DNA of 64,000 nt from contig NZ_CP009922.3 of assembly GCF_000993785.3 (NCBI RefSeq), forward strand, positions 3,410,001 to 3,474,000. The letters are read 5' to 3'. The notes beneath the pieces were generated by a model. The model had not been told where the DNA came from, made no database searches, and worked only from the letters and a program-made list of their open reading frames with translations. A program made the translations under genes and the position numbers. This DNA comes from Streptomyces xiamenensis (GTDB taxonomy: Bacteria > Actinomycetota > Actinomycetes > Streptomycetales > Streptomycetaceae). This document shows positions 17,478 to 27,012 of the stretch, in pieces (positions within the stretch are counted from its first letter, which is position 1; each line of letters opens with the position of its first letter).

Positions 17478-18428
17478 TCAGCGGTCGCGGGCCGGCGAGT
17501 GGCGGTGCGCCAGCGCCTCGTAGCTCGCGTGCAGCGCGGGCGCGGCGGTCTCGTACGTACGCTGCGCCACGCCGACGAACAGGCAGTCGACCACCAGCAG
17601 TTGGCTGGTGCGGCTGGACATCGCCGCCGGGCGCAGTTCGCTCTCCCGCCCGGTGGAGGTGGTCAGCACATGGTCCGCGTACTGGGTGACCTCACCGTCC
17701 GGGCGGCCGGTGATGGCGACCGTGGTGGCACCGTGGTCGAAGGCCGCCTGGAGCGGTTCGATGACGTCCACGGTGCGTCCCGAGTGGGTGATGGCGACCG
17801 CGACATCGCCGGCGCGCAGCTGGACGGCCCCCGTGACCGCCAGATGCGGGTCGGCGTGGGCGTGGGCGACCAGGCCGATGCGCAGGAGTTTCTGTGCCAG
17901 GTCCTGGGCGACGAGGGAGGAGGCGCCGATGCCGTACACATCCACGCGGCGGGCGGCGGCCAGCGCGGTGACGACGGCTTCGAGCTGGGCGAGGTCCAGG
18001 GCGCCGGCCGTGTCGGTGAGGGTCTGCCGCTCGTCCTGGGTGAGCTTGGCGACCACGTCGCTGAGCGGGTCGTCCACCGAGATGTCGGCGGTGACGGCGG
18101 GCGCGGCGCCGGACGCCTGCTGGGCGGCCAGGCCGGCCAGGGCCAGGCGCAGGTCGCGGTAGCCGGGGTAGCCGAGCATCCGGGCGGTACGGACCACGGT
18201 GGCCTCGGAGGTGCCCGTGCGTTCGGCGAGGCCGGTGACGGTGAGGGCGGCGCAGCCGGCCGGGTCGGAGGCGACGGTTTCGGCGACACGCTGCATGGAG
18301 CGCGTCATGGAGGGGGTCATGGTGCGGACCTTGGCGGCCAGCGCGGCCGGCTCCGGGGGAGCGGGGCGTGGTGGGGCGACGGCGACGGGACGCGGCCGAC
18401 CGGGACGGCGGACGAAATTTTCCTTCAT
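17478..18428 (-). CDS. RpiR/MurR-family transcriptional regulator
   Basis: The 316-residue product has an N-terminal helix-turn-helix of the RpiR type (about residues 30-105, TVASDPAGCAALTVTGLAERTGTSEATVVRTARMLGYPGY region) and a C-terminal SIS sugar-phosphate-binding domain (about 150-290, with VDVYGIGASSLVAQDL and ITHSGRTVDV). I prefer the ATG at 18428 (MKENFVRR) because a GTGAGGA site precedes it; an ATG at 18452 is possible. Lying immediately upstream of murQ, it most likely senses MurNAc-6-phosphate and controls murQ and itself. Confidence 0.9.
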   Translation of the reverse strand: MKENFVRRPGRPRPVAVAPPRPAPPEPAALAAKVRTMTPSMTRSMQRVAETVASDPAGCAALTVTGLAERTGTSEATVVRTARMLGYPGYRDLRLALAGLAAQQASGAAPAVTADISVDDPLSDVVAKLTQDERQTLTDTAGALDLAQLEAVVTALAAARRVDVYGIGASSLVAQDLAQKLLRIGLVAHAHADPHLAVTGAVQLRAGDVAVAITHSGRTVDVIEPLQAAFDHGATTVAITGRPDGEVTQYADHVLTTSTGRESELRPAAMSSRTSQLLVVDCLFVGVAQRTYETAAPALHASYEALAHRHSPARDR

Positions 18429-18458
18429 CGCATTCCTCACAGGATGAAACATATTTTC
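18414..18458. promoter_or_regulatory. Candidate RpiR operator pair
   Basis: Two AT-rich inverted repeats, GAAATTTTC (18414-18422) and GAAACATATTTTC (18446-18458), straddle the regulator start in otherwise GC-rich DNA. They share the GAAA/TTTC arms. Autoregulation by the RpiR-type protein is the natural reading, but this is inference. Confidence 0.4.
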
Positions 18459-18503
18459 GTAGGAGTTGTCGCGTCAAGCCTTCGGGGTGCTCCAATAGTG
18501 CGT

Positions 18504-18884
18504 ATGAACCACGAGACGCCGGAAGGGGCCATTCACCGGGGCCGCGCGCTGGTCCTGGCCGACCTGGCGGCCTGCGACGCCGCCGGGCCCGCCGAGGTGT
18601 CCGCCTTGGAGAAGGCGATGGAGCACCGCCGGTGGTGGTGCGAACAGTGGCCCGAGGGCGCCCCGTACCTCCCCGGGCTGCTCGCCCAGGACGTCCAGGA
18701 CGCCCTGCTGGACGCGCACGGGGCGGCGGGACGCTGGCCGGTGTGCCCGTTCTGCGAGGATCACCACGCCCTTGACCTGGAGCCGGAACTGTCCGAGGAC
18801 CCGCACTGGGTGTGCGGCGCGACCGGCCGTACGGTCGCCCCGCTCGGCGGCCTGGACACGGCGGGGGAAGCGGACTCCGCGTGA
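18504..18884 (+). CDS. Small hypothetical protein with Cys pair
   Basis: This 126-residue protein starts with MNHETPEGAIHRGRALVLADLAACDAAG and contains a central Trp-rich helix (MEHRRWWCEQWPEG) and a C-terminal CPFCEDHH...WVCGATG region that could bind a metal. I do not recognise the family. Its stop overlaps the GTG start of the next gene by four bases, so the two are translationally coupled. It is divergent from the RpiR gene. An AT-rich CAATAG-type -10 box a few bases before the ATG suggests a leaderless start. Confidence 0.72.
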   Translation: MNHETPEGAIHRGRALVLADLAACDAAGPAEVSALEKAMEHRRWWCEQWPEGAPYLPGLLAQDVQDALLDAHGAAGRWPVCPFCEDHHALDLEPELSEDPHWVCGATGRTVAPLGGLDTAGEADSA

Positions 18885-19150
18885 CGGTCTACATCGATCC
18901 GCCCAACTGGCCCGGCCACGGCCGGATGTGGTCGCACCTGATCAGCGACGTCTCGTACGACGAACTCCACGCCTTCGCCGCCCGCCTGGGCGCGCCGCCC
19001 AGGGCGTTCGACGGCGACCACTACGACATCCCGTCCGACAGCTACGCCGAGGCCGTGCGCCTCGGCGCGGTGGAGGTCGGCAGCAAAACCCTGGTCCACC
19101 ACCTGCGCACCGCCGGCCTGCGGCGACGGAAGAGACGCCCGTCCGCCTGA
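18881..19150 (+). CDS. DUF4031 domain protein
   Basis: The 89-residue product matches the DUF4031 pattern: it begins VYIDPPNWPGHGRMWSHLISD, followed by LHAFAARLGAPPRAFDGDHYDIP and a basic C-terminus. The function of the family is not established; the conserved Asp/His residues (D in VYIDPP, HLISD, DGDHYD) suggest metal or nucleotide binding. The GTG start at 18881 overlaps the preceding stop (GTGA). Confidence 0.85.
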   Translation: MTVYIDPPNWPGHGRMWSHLISDVSYDELHAFAARLGAPPRAFDGDHYDIPSDSYAEAVRLGAVEVGSKTLVHHLRTAGLRRRKRRPSA

Positions 19151-19221
19151 CTCCGTGGCCGGACGAACGTACGCCGAGCGGGCGGGCGCGTGAAAGGTGA
19201 AAGCGGCGGATCGGTTGATTC

Positions 19222-19248
19222 GGGTGATCACCCCCGGATGGGTAGGCT
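19222..19248. promoter_or_regulatory. Palindromic operator and -10 box of toxin-antitoxin operon
   Basis: A perfect 12-base palindrome GGGTGATCACCC (19222-19233) is followed by TAGGCT (19243-19248), eight bases before the antitoxin ATG. This fits a leaderless promoter autorepressed by the antitoxin or the toxin-antitoxin complex. Confidence 0.5.
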
Positions 19249-19255
19249 TCCGGGC

Positions 19256-19570
19256 ATGAGTGTGCGGCGAGGTGAAGGCGTGCCCCCGATCGCGGGAGTG
19301 ACACAGCTGGGGCCCTGGGCGGCGATCGATGTCGAGGACGCGCGCGATCAGTTGCCCGAACTGCTGCAGCGAGTGGCCGACGGTGCTTTCGGGGATGACG
19401 GTGTGGCCCTTACCCGGGACGGCCGGATTCTCGCGGTTCTGGTCGACCCCGAGAAGATCGAGGACATCCGGGAGGAGCGGTCCCTGCTCCAGAGTGAGCT
19501 GGACCGGGTGCGCGGAGTGGACAATGCGGTGTCGATGAAGCAGCTGATCGCGGAGCTGGGGGCGGCGTGA
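19256..19570 (+). CDS. Type II antitoxin, Phd/YefM family
   Basis: The 104-residue product has a YefM/Phd-like fold: WAAIDVEDARDQLPELLQRVADG (dimer and DNA-binding N-terminal part), then VALTRDGRILAVLVDPEKIEDI and a C-terminal helix that would wrap the toxin. The stop overlaps the toxin start by four bases (GTGA), the standard antitoxin-first order. The ATG at 19256 is preferred on the strength of the leaderless promoter geometry. Confidence 0.85.
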   Translation: MSVRRGEGVPPIAGVTQLGPWAAIDVEDARDQLPELLQRVADGAFGDDGVALTRDGRILAVLVDPEKIEDIREERSLLQSELDRVRGVDNAVSMKQLIAELGAA

Positions 19571-19821
19571 GCCGGCTCGATTTTGAGCCCGCCGCGCGCC
19601 GCTACCTCTCCGACCGGTTCAAAACGGACCCCGCAGGGGTGCAGCAGGTCCTCGACAGCGTCAACCTGCTGCCCGGAAATCCCCGCCCGGACGGGGCGTT
19701 CGCCATGGGATCCGACCGGTTCCGCATCCGGATCTGCTTCTACCGGGTCATCTACGTGGTCAAGCAGCACAAGCCCGCCGTCCTCCTGGTCGAGCACGTG
19801 GGTCACGCGAACCGGCCGTAG
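19567..19821 (+). CDS. Type II toxin, RelE/ParE superfamily
   Basis: This 84-residue protein has the compact RelE-like fold pattern: an N-terminal helical hairpin (FEPAARRYLSDRFKTDPAGVQQVLDSVNLLP), then a beta-sheet with DRFRIRICFYRVIYVV and a final VEHVGHANR strand, the usual end of RelE toxins. Basic residues Arg and His in the last strand are candidates for mRNA interferase activity at the ribosome. It is coupled to the antitoxin gene and appears intact. Confidence 0.85.
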   Translation: MSRLDFEPAARRYLSDRFKTDPAGVQQVLDSVNLLPGNPRPDGAFAMGSDRFRIRICFYRVIYVVKQHKPAVLLVEHVGHANRP

Positions 19822-19901
19822 CGGTCCCGGCCCGGCCCGGCCCGCCGGTCGGTGGTGGAGACCTGTGTGCTCCGCCCGACACCCGTCCCCGGGCCCCACC
19901 C

Positions 19902-20945
19902 CTACGGGCGGGGCCGGCGGGCGCGCCAGACGAGGATGGCCGCCGAGGCCACCGCCGACAGGCGCAGGAGCAGCGGCCAGGTCTCCGAGAGCTGGTCGCC
20001 GGCCGTGGTGTCGACCAGGGGCTCGCCCCAGTACGCGTTGACGCGGCCGAACAGCCAGGCCAGGTACCCGCCGAAGACCAGTCCTGGGCCGCCGAACGTC
20101 GCCCACTGGGCCTCGCGCCGGGAGAGCCTGGGCGACCAGTACGCCAGCAGCCAGCCGATCGCGAGCGGGGCGATCTCGGTCAGGACCGCGCCGGCCACCA
20201 GCAGCAGGGCGCCGATCAGCTCGATCGGGCCGCCCATGTGGCGGTTGGTGCCACGGATCGCCGCGTTCGCCCGGCGCCAGCCCGTGGGCGGGGGCGGGGC
20301 GGCGGGCTCGGCGGCCGGGGCCGCCTCCGCCGCGGGCGGCGCGGCCTCCACCGCCGGAGCGAGGGGGGCCGGAGCGGCGGGCTTCAGATCCTTGCGCTCC
20401 TCCACCGGGGGCCGCAGCATCTCGGGCACCTCGATGCCGCCGACGAACCCGCCGATCTGGCCGTCCGGCCAGTACAGCTCCGGGGGTTTGGGCTGCTCCG
20501 TCAGGTCGGGCAGGTCCTCCTCCGGCACGGCGGCCGCCGGCTCGGGGGCCTGGGGCGCCGGTTCCGGATCGGCGGCCGGGGCGGCGGGCCTGGGCTTGCG
20601 GAAGGAGAAGAGCGGGGCCCGCTGCGTCCGGGCCGGCTCCTCGGGCGCCGCCGGTGCCGAGGGCGCCGGAGCCGGTGCCGCGGCCTGCGCCGGTGCAGGG
20701 GCGGTCACCGTCCCGCCGCCCGACGCGTTCGCGACGACGTCCTCGGGGCGTCCCATGCCGCGCAGGATCTTCTTGATGTCCGAGCGGCTCTCCTCGCCGT
20801 CCACCCGGGACCGCTGTTGTCCGATCTCGGTCCGCAACCGCCCCACCAGCGCCGCGCGTTCGGCCGCCGACATGCTGGTGGTGTGGGCCAGGTCGCCCAC
20901 CTTGCTCAGATAGTCGAGTACCAGCTGTTCGCCTTCGATCCCCAC
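19902..20945 (-). CDS. Integral membrane protein with Pro/Ala-rich linker
   Basis: The 347-residue product has an N-terminal soluble helical domain (about 1-70: LDYLSKVGDLAHTT, LVGRLRTEIGQQRS, IKKILRGMGRPEDVVANA) resembling the HAAS/DUF1700-type domain, a long Ala/Pro/Glu low-complexity linker (about 75-205), and a C-terminal part with about four membrane segments. I choose the GTG at 20945 (VGIEGEQLVLDYLSKVG) because homology-like sequence begins there; an ATG at 20990 or 21068 is possible and no clear ribosome-binding site decides it. Function unknown. Confidence 0.75.
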   Translation of the reverse strand: MGIEGEQLVLDYLSKVGDLAHTTSMSAAERAALVGRLRTEIGQQRSRVDGEESRSDIKKILRGMGRPEDVVANASGGGTVTAPAPAQAAAPAPAPSAPAAPEEPARTQRAPLFSFRKPRPAAPAADPEPAPQAPEPAAAVPEEDLPDLTEQPKPPELYWPDGQIGGFVGGIEVPEMLRPPVEERKDLKPAAPAPLAPAVEAAPPAAEAAPAAEPAAPPPPTGWRRANAAIRGTNRHMGGPIELIGALLLVAGAVLTEIAPLAIGWLLAYWSPRLSRREAQWATFGGPGLVFGGYLAWLFGRVNAYWGEPLVDTTAGDQLSETWPLLLRLSAVASAAILVWRARRPRP

Positions 20946-21046
20946 GCGCCCGATGGTAGCGGCAGCACCTATGCCTTCGCCGCTGTTCATCAAGGGTTCA
21001 CCGGACACCCCGCAATCGGCTACCCACGCCTCGTTACATGTGAACC

Positions 21047-21892
<846 letters not shown>

Positions 21893-21950
21893 TCTCCCGC
21901 CGGATGAGGATGATTCCGCCCCGGGTATTTCGCTCGGTGTCAATCCGCTG

Positions 21951-22628
21951 GTGCTGCTCGCGGATTCCGACGAGCGGATCAGACAGGGTCTCACCGCCCA
22001 GCTGGCGAAGTATCAGGTCTCCGTCGTGCACTGCGCCGACGGCGCGGCGGCACTGCTGGAGGCCGGCCTGCGCCGCCCCGACGTGCTGCTCGTCTCGGCC
22101 GGGCTGCCGCTGATCGACGGCGCCACCGTCACCAGGATGGTGCGCCGCCGGCTGTCCATCCCGGTGGTGCTCGGGGTCAGCCCCGAGGACACCGACCAGG
22201 TCGGACCCGCCCTGGCGGCGGGGGCCAGCGCCTGCGTGGCGCGCCCCTACCGGCCGCGCGAGGTGGCCCAGTTGCTGAGCCTGTCCGACCGCGGTCACCG
22301 CGGCGGCTGGGACCAGCCGCTGGTGTGCGGGCCGCTCACGCTGGACCCGGGGACGTACGAGGTGCGGGTGCACGGGGTGGTCACCGCGCGGCTGCCGCTG
22401 CGCGAGTTCCAGCTGCTGCATCTGCTGATGCTGCACGCCGAGAAGGTCATCACCCGGGACCGTATCCGCGCCGAACTGTGGGGCGACGGAGCCAGCAGGT
22501 CGAATACGATCACCGTTCACATTCGGCGGCTGCGGGAGCGGCTCGGCGACGATCCGCACCACCCGGAGATCATCCAGACGGTGCGCGGCGTCGGCTACCG
22601 CCTGGTGCCGCCGGGGCAGTTCGCGTAA
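21951..22628 (+). CDS. OmpR/PhoB-family regulator with atypical receiver
   Basis: The product (about 225 residues) has a receiver-like domain (1-115) and an OmpR-type winged helix (about 125-222, ending in TVHIRRLRERLGDDPHHPEIIQTVRGVGYRLV). The receiver has lost key residues: the phosphoacceptor position in VLLVSAGLP is Ser 49 instead of Asp, and the switch Lys is Arg 98 (ARPYRP). The start is uncertain. GTG 21951 avoids overlap but has no ribosome-binding site; ATG 21798 has a strong GAGGGGG site but would overlap pstB by 95 bases. It sits between the first pstB and pstS, so a role in phosphate gene control is plausible. Confidence 0.8.
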   Translation: MLLADSDERIRQGLTAQLAKYQVSVVHCADGAAALLEAGLRRPDVLLVSAGLPLIDGATVTRMVRRRLSIPVVLGVSPEDTDQVGPALAAGASACVARPYRPREVAQLLSLSDRGHRGGWDQPLVCGPLTLDPGTYEVRVHGVVTARLPLREFQLLHLLMLHAEKVITRDRIRAELWGDGASRSNTITVHIRRLRERLGDDPHHPEIIQTVRGVGYRLVPPGQFA

Positions 22629-22695
22629 CGGGCGGGTACCGCTCGCCCAGGTGACGCCTTTCTTAACGATTTCGGCTCTGTTTGTGAAACTGCCG

Positions 22696-22728
22696 GTTCC
22701 GCCGAACCTATCTTTCTGTTCACCTTCC
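22696..22728 (+). promoter_or_regulatory. Putative PHO box upstream of pstS
   Basis: GTTCACCTTCC (22718-22728) matches the 11-base PhoP direct-repeat unit GTTCACC-type of Streptomyces, and GTTCCGCCGAA sits exactly two repeat lengths upstream (22696-22706) with a poorer unit between them. The spacing and position about 70-100 bases before pstS fit PhoP activation under phosphate limitation. Confidence 0.5.
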
Positions 22729-22796
22729 GGACCGCACGCCTTCGCCGCACGCTCCTACGTTCTCCTCGAGACATTCAAAGTCAAAGGAGCAATGGC

Positions 22797-23897
22797 ATGC
22801 GCAACTGGCGCGCCAAGTCCGCGGCGATCGTCGCGGTGTCCGCCCTGGCCCTGACCGCCTGCGGCGGCGGCGACGGCGACAACGGTGACAAGGGTGGCGA
22901 CGGCAAGGGGACCGAGGGCGGCTCGTCCCTGTCCGGCACGGTGACCGGCGCCGGCGCGTCGTTCCCCGCCACCGTCTTCCAGGACTGGATAGCCGCCTAC
23001 CAGGGCGACAAGTCCGGTGTCACCGTCAACTACCAGAGCGTCGGCTCGGGTACCGGTGTCGAGCAGTTCATCGGGCAGTCCATCGACTTCGGCTCCTCCG
23101 AGGAGTACCTGAGCGACGAGGCGCTCGCCGACGCCGAGGCCGCCCGCGGCTGCCCGGCCGTGCAGTTCCCGGTGGTCTTCGGCTCGGTGGCCATCGCCTT
23201 CAACGACCCGGCCCTCGACGGTCTGGTGCTCAGCCCGGAGGTGATCGCCTCGATCTACGACCGCGAGATCACCAACTTCAACGACCCGGCGATCGCCGAC
23301 CTGAACCCGGACTTCGACCTCCCGGACCAGGACATCCTGCCGGTCCACCGCTCCGACTCCTCCGGTACCACCTTCGTCTTCTCCCACTACCTCACCACCG
23401 AGGTCCCCGCCTGGGCGGACACCTACGGCGAGGGCAAGGAGATCGAGTGGTCCGGTGACACCATCGGCGGCGAGGGCAACGAGGGTGTCTCGCAGCAGAT
23501 CTCGCAGAACCCCGGCGGCGTCGGCTACGTGAACCAGTCCTACGCGCTGGAGCTGGGCCTGCCCACCGCCAAGGTGGTCAACGCCGACGGTGAGGCCATC
23601 GCGCCGACCCTGGAGGCCACCACGGCCGCCTCCGAGGAGGCCGAGATCCCGGACACCTTCCAGTTCACCATCAACGGTGTGGGCGGCGAGGGTTACCCGA
23701 TCGCGGGTACCAACTTCATCCTGGCCTACACCTGCGGCTACGAAGACGCCACGGCCGACATCATCAAGGACTTCTGGTCCTGGACGCTGACCGAGGACGC
23801 GGACGCGCTCGCCCTGGAGCTGGGCTACGCCCCGCTGGGTGCCGACCTCAAGGAGCGGGTGCAGGCGCAGATCGACCTGATCAACAGCCAGGGCTGA
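22797..23897 (+). CDS. pstS: Phosphate-binding lipoprotein PstS
   Basis: This 366-residue protein is the extracellular phosphate receptor of the Pst transporter. It has a lipoprotein signal with lipobox LTAC (Cys 22), a charged Gly/Asp/Lys linker, then the PstS fold. The phosphate site is visible in GAGASFPATVFQDW, QSVGSGTGVEQF, DFGSSEEYLSD and HRSDSSGTTFVF. The ATG follows AAAGGAG. It is the first gene of a pstSCAB operon and is separated from pstC by a strong hairpin that should keep PstS in excess over the permease. Confidence 0.97.
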   Translation: MRNWRAKSAAIVAVSALALTACGGGDGDNGDKGGDGKGTEGGSSLSGTVTGAGASFPATVFQDWIAAYQGDKSGVTVNYQSVGSGTGVEQFIGQSIDFGSSEEYLSDEALADAEAARGCPAVQFPVVFGSVAIAFNDPALDGLVLSPEVIASIYDREITNFNDPAIADLNPDFDLPDQDILPVHRSDSSGTTFVFSHYLTTEVPAWADTYGEGKEIEWSGDTIGGEGNEGVSQQISQNPGGVGYVNQSYALELGLPTAKVVNADGEAIAPTLEATTAASEEAEIPDTFQFTINGVGGEGYPIAGTNFILAYTCGYEDATADIIKDFWSWTLTEDADALALELGYAPLGADLKERVQAQIDLINSQG

Positions 23898-23938
23898 GCC
23901 CGCTGACCTCGGGTCGTCCGTCCCCCAGTCCCCCCGCC

Positions 23939-23967
23939 GCCCGGGGCGGTAGCCATCCGCCCCGGGC
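23939..23967 (+). terminator. Intra-operon attenuating hairpin between pstS and pstC
   Basis: Perfect 11-base stem (GCCCGGGGCGG with CCGCCCCGGGC) and a seven-base loop, 41 bases after the pstS stop and 100 bases before pstC. Such a partial terminator or 3'-stabilising stem would raise pstS mRNA relative to pstCAB. Confidence 0.65.
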
Positions 23968-24070
23968 CTTCCCCGTACCCGCGCGCGTACCCCCACCCGG
24001 TATCCGTCCGCCCGGTACCCGTCCACGTCCCCCTTGTGCCCCGTGGCAGCAGACAGGAGCAGCAGCAACG

Positions 24071-25054
24071 ATGTCGGCCACACTGTCCCGTCAACGAAAG
24101 CGGATAGCCGACCCGGCGTTCCGCTGGTTCGTGACCCTCGCCGGCGCCAGCGTCTTCGTCATCCTCGCCGGGATGGTCATCAGAACGACCAATGACGCCT
24201 GGCCCATCTTCCAGTACACCGGCTTCTTCGACTTTCTGACCGGTGACCAGTGGCTGGCCGGATCCAGCCGCACCGACAGCGACTTCACCGGTACGTACGG
24301 GGCCTGGCCGTTCATCTACGGCACCATGGTCACCGCGCTGATCGCCATCGTGATCGCCCTGCCGCTGGCCCTGTGCGTCGCCTTCTACATCAACCAGCTG
24401 GCGCCCAGGCGGCTGCGCAACCCGCTGTCGTACTCCGTGGAGATGCTGGCGGCCGTGCCCAGCATCATCTTCGGGATGTGGGGCTTCTTCTGGCTGCTGC
24501 CGAACGTGCTGCGCCCGTTCCTGGAGTGGCTGGAGTCCGTGCTCGGCTGGCTGAACATCGCCGGCTGGAAGCCCTTCGAGGGCCCGGTGTTCGGCTCCAG
24601 CTACCTGGCCGCCGGCATCGTGCTGGCCATCATGATCCTGCCGATCATCACCGCGATCGTCCGCGAGGTCATCGCCGTGAACCCGGTCGACCAGCAGCAC
24701 GCCGCCTACGCGCTCGGGGCCACCCGCTTCGAGGTGATGCGCAAGGTGGTGCTGCCCTCCAGCTTCTCCGGGATCGTGGCCGCCAGCATGCTCGGCCTGG
24801 GCCGCGCGGTCGGCGAGACGGTGGCCGTGATGATGCTGATCGGCTCCACCAAGAACTGGGACGGCTCGCTGCTGTCCGCCGGTGACTCGATGGCCGCGCA
24901 CATCGCCGCCCGGTTCGGGGAGGCGACGCCGGAGACCACCAAGGCGCTCATGGCGATCGGCGTGGTGCTGTTCCTGTTCACCATGATCATCAACATCGGG
25001 GCCCGACTGCTGGTGTGGCGGATCGGCCGAGTCTCGGGGGACGCCGCCGTATGA
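24071..25054 (+). CDS. pstC: Phosphate ABC transporter permease PstC
   Basis: This 327-residue permease has about six membrane segments and the binding-protein-dependent permease EAA-type loop (QQHAAYALGATRFEVMRKVVLPSSFSGI, about residues 212-240) that contacts PstB. LEMLAAVPSIIFGMWGFFWL-type sequence is typical of PstC. Its stop overlaps the pstA start by four bases (ATGA). The start follows AGGAGCAGCAGCA. Confidence 0.95.
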   Translation: MSATLSRQRKRIADPAFRWFVTLAGASVFVILAGMVIRTTNDAWPIFQYTGFFDFLTGDQWLAGSSRTDSDFTGTYGAWPFIYGTMVTALIAIVIALPLALCVAFYINQLAPRRLRNPLSYSVEMLAAVPSIIFGMWGFFWLLPNVLRPFLEWLESVLGWLNIAGWKPFEGPVFGSSYLAAGIVLAIMILPIITAIVREVIAVNPVDQQHAAYALGATRFEVMRKVVLPSSFSGIVAASMLGLGRAVGETVAVMMLIGSTKNWDGSLLSAGDSMAAHIAARFGEATPETTKALMAIGVVLFLFTMIINIGARLLVWRIGRVSGDAAV

Positions 25055-25986
25055 GCACCACCGACACCACCACCGCGAAGACCACGTCCACCGGCCACCG
25101 CAGCCTGCTGGTGAAGCAGGGCAACGCGAACGCCCGGGGCGTGAAGAACCGTTTCGCCACCGGGGTCCTCACGGCCGCCATGGCGATCGCCGTCGTCCCG
25201 CTGATCCTCATCATCATCGAGGTGACCCGGCGCGGCATCGGCGCCATCCACTGGGACTTCTTCACCACCGACGAGCCCAGCTACCGCCAGGAGGGCGGCT
25301 ACCGGGCCGGCTTCGTGGGCACCGCGTACGTCATGGGCGGCGCGATCCTCATGTCCGTCCCGCTGGGTCTGGCCACCGCGATCTACGTCGTCGAGTACGG
25401 CCGCGAGACGCGCGCCGGGCGGCGGCTGTCCGACCTGATCCGGTTCTTCACCGACGTGATGACCGGTATCCCCTCGATCTTCGTCGGTCTGTTCGTCTAC
25501 GGCTTCCTGGTCTCCTCCACCGGCGGGCTCGGCCAGGGCTTCAACGCCTTCGCCGGTTCGGTCGCCATCGCGATCATCATGCTGCCGATCGTGGCGCGTT
25601 CCTCGGAGGAGATGCTCAAGCTCGTCCCGGACGAGTGGCGCAACGCCTCGTACGCGCTGGGCGCCAGCAAGTCCCGTACGGTCCTCACCACCGTGCTGCC
25701 GGCCGCCGCGCCGGGTCTTGCCACCGGCTCGATGCTGGCGGTGGCCCGCGGCGCCGGTGAGACCGCGCCGCTGATCATGACCATCCTCGGCTCCCAGTAC
25801 CTGGTGAGCAGCTACTTCGAGGGCGCGCAGGGCGCGGTGCCGCTGCAGATCTACCGGGGCGCGCGGCAGCAGTTCGAGGCCGGCATCGAGCGGGCGTGGG
25901 GCGGCGCGCTGTCGCTGTTCCTGCTGGTCCTGCTGCTGGTGGTGCTGGCCCGCTGGCTGGGTTCGAAGGCCAACAAGCTCAAGTGA
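25051..25986 (+). CDS. pstA: Phosphate ABC transporter permease PstA
   Basis: The 311-residue second permease subunit of the Pst channel has a Thr-rich hydrophilic N-terminus (about 1-40), about six membrane segments, and the EAA loop [28 protein letters not shown]. The ATG at 25051 overlaps the pstC stop codon, which fixes the start and implies translational coupling. A 29-base gap leads to pstB. Confidence 0.95.
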   Translation: MSTTDTTTAKTTSTGHRSLLVKQGNANARGVKNRFATGVLTAAMAIAVVPLILIIIEVTRRGIGAIHWDFFTTDEPSYRQEGGYRAGFVGTAYVMGGAILMSVPLGLATAIYVVEYGRETRAGRRLSDLIRFFTDVMTGIPSIFVGLFVYGFLVSSTGGLGQGFNAFAGSVAIAIIMLPIVARSSEEMLKLVPDEWRNASYALGASKSRTVLTTVLPAAAPGLATGSMLAVARGAGETAPLIMTILGSQYLVSSYFEGAQGAVPLQIYRGARQQFEAGIERAWGGALSLFLLVLLLVVLARWLGSKANKLK

Positions 25987-26015
25987 CGCGAGACAGAAGG
26001 GGGAAGGGAGCAGTC

Positions 26016-26769
<754 letters not shown>

Positions 26770-26789
<20 letters not shown>

Positions 26790-27012
26790 GCGGGGGCGAC
26801 CGCCGGGGACGCGGTCGCGGCAGCGGGGCGAATCGTTCCTGCTTCACGGCGGCGAGTAACGCCGCACCACGGGCCCGGGAACCGTCCAGGACGGTCCCGG
26901 GCCGGGTGCTCTCGCGCAGCAGGACCCGCCCACCGGGGAGGCGGGCGAGTTCGACGCAGTTCTCACCGCCGTTCCCCGACGAGAACGAGGACTTCTGCCA
27001 GCGTGTGGTCAT
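26770..27012 (-). CDS. DUF397 domain protein
   Basis: The 80-residue product has the DUF397 core [35 protein letters not shown] and a basic tail. In Streptomyces such proteins almost always pair with a Scr1/XRE-type regulator encoded just upstream, as here, and are thought to modulate it (some behave like toxin-antitoxin partners). The ATG overlaps the stop of the XRE gene by three bases. The last seven codons overlap the end of pstB on the other strand. Confidence 0.88.
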
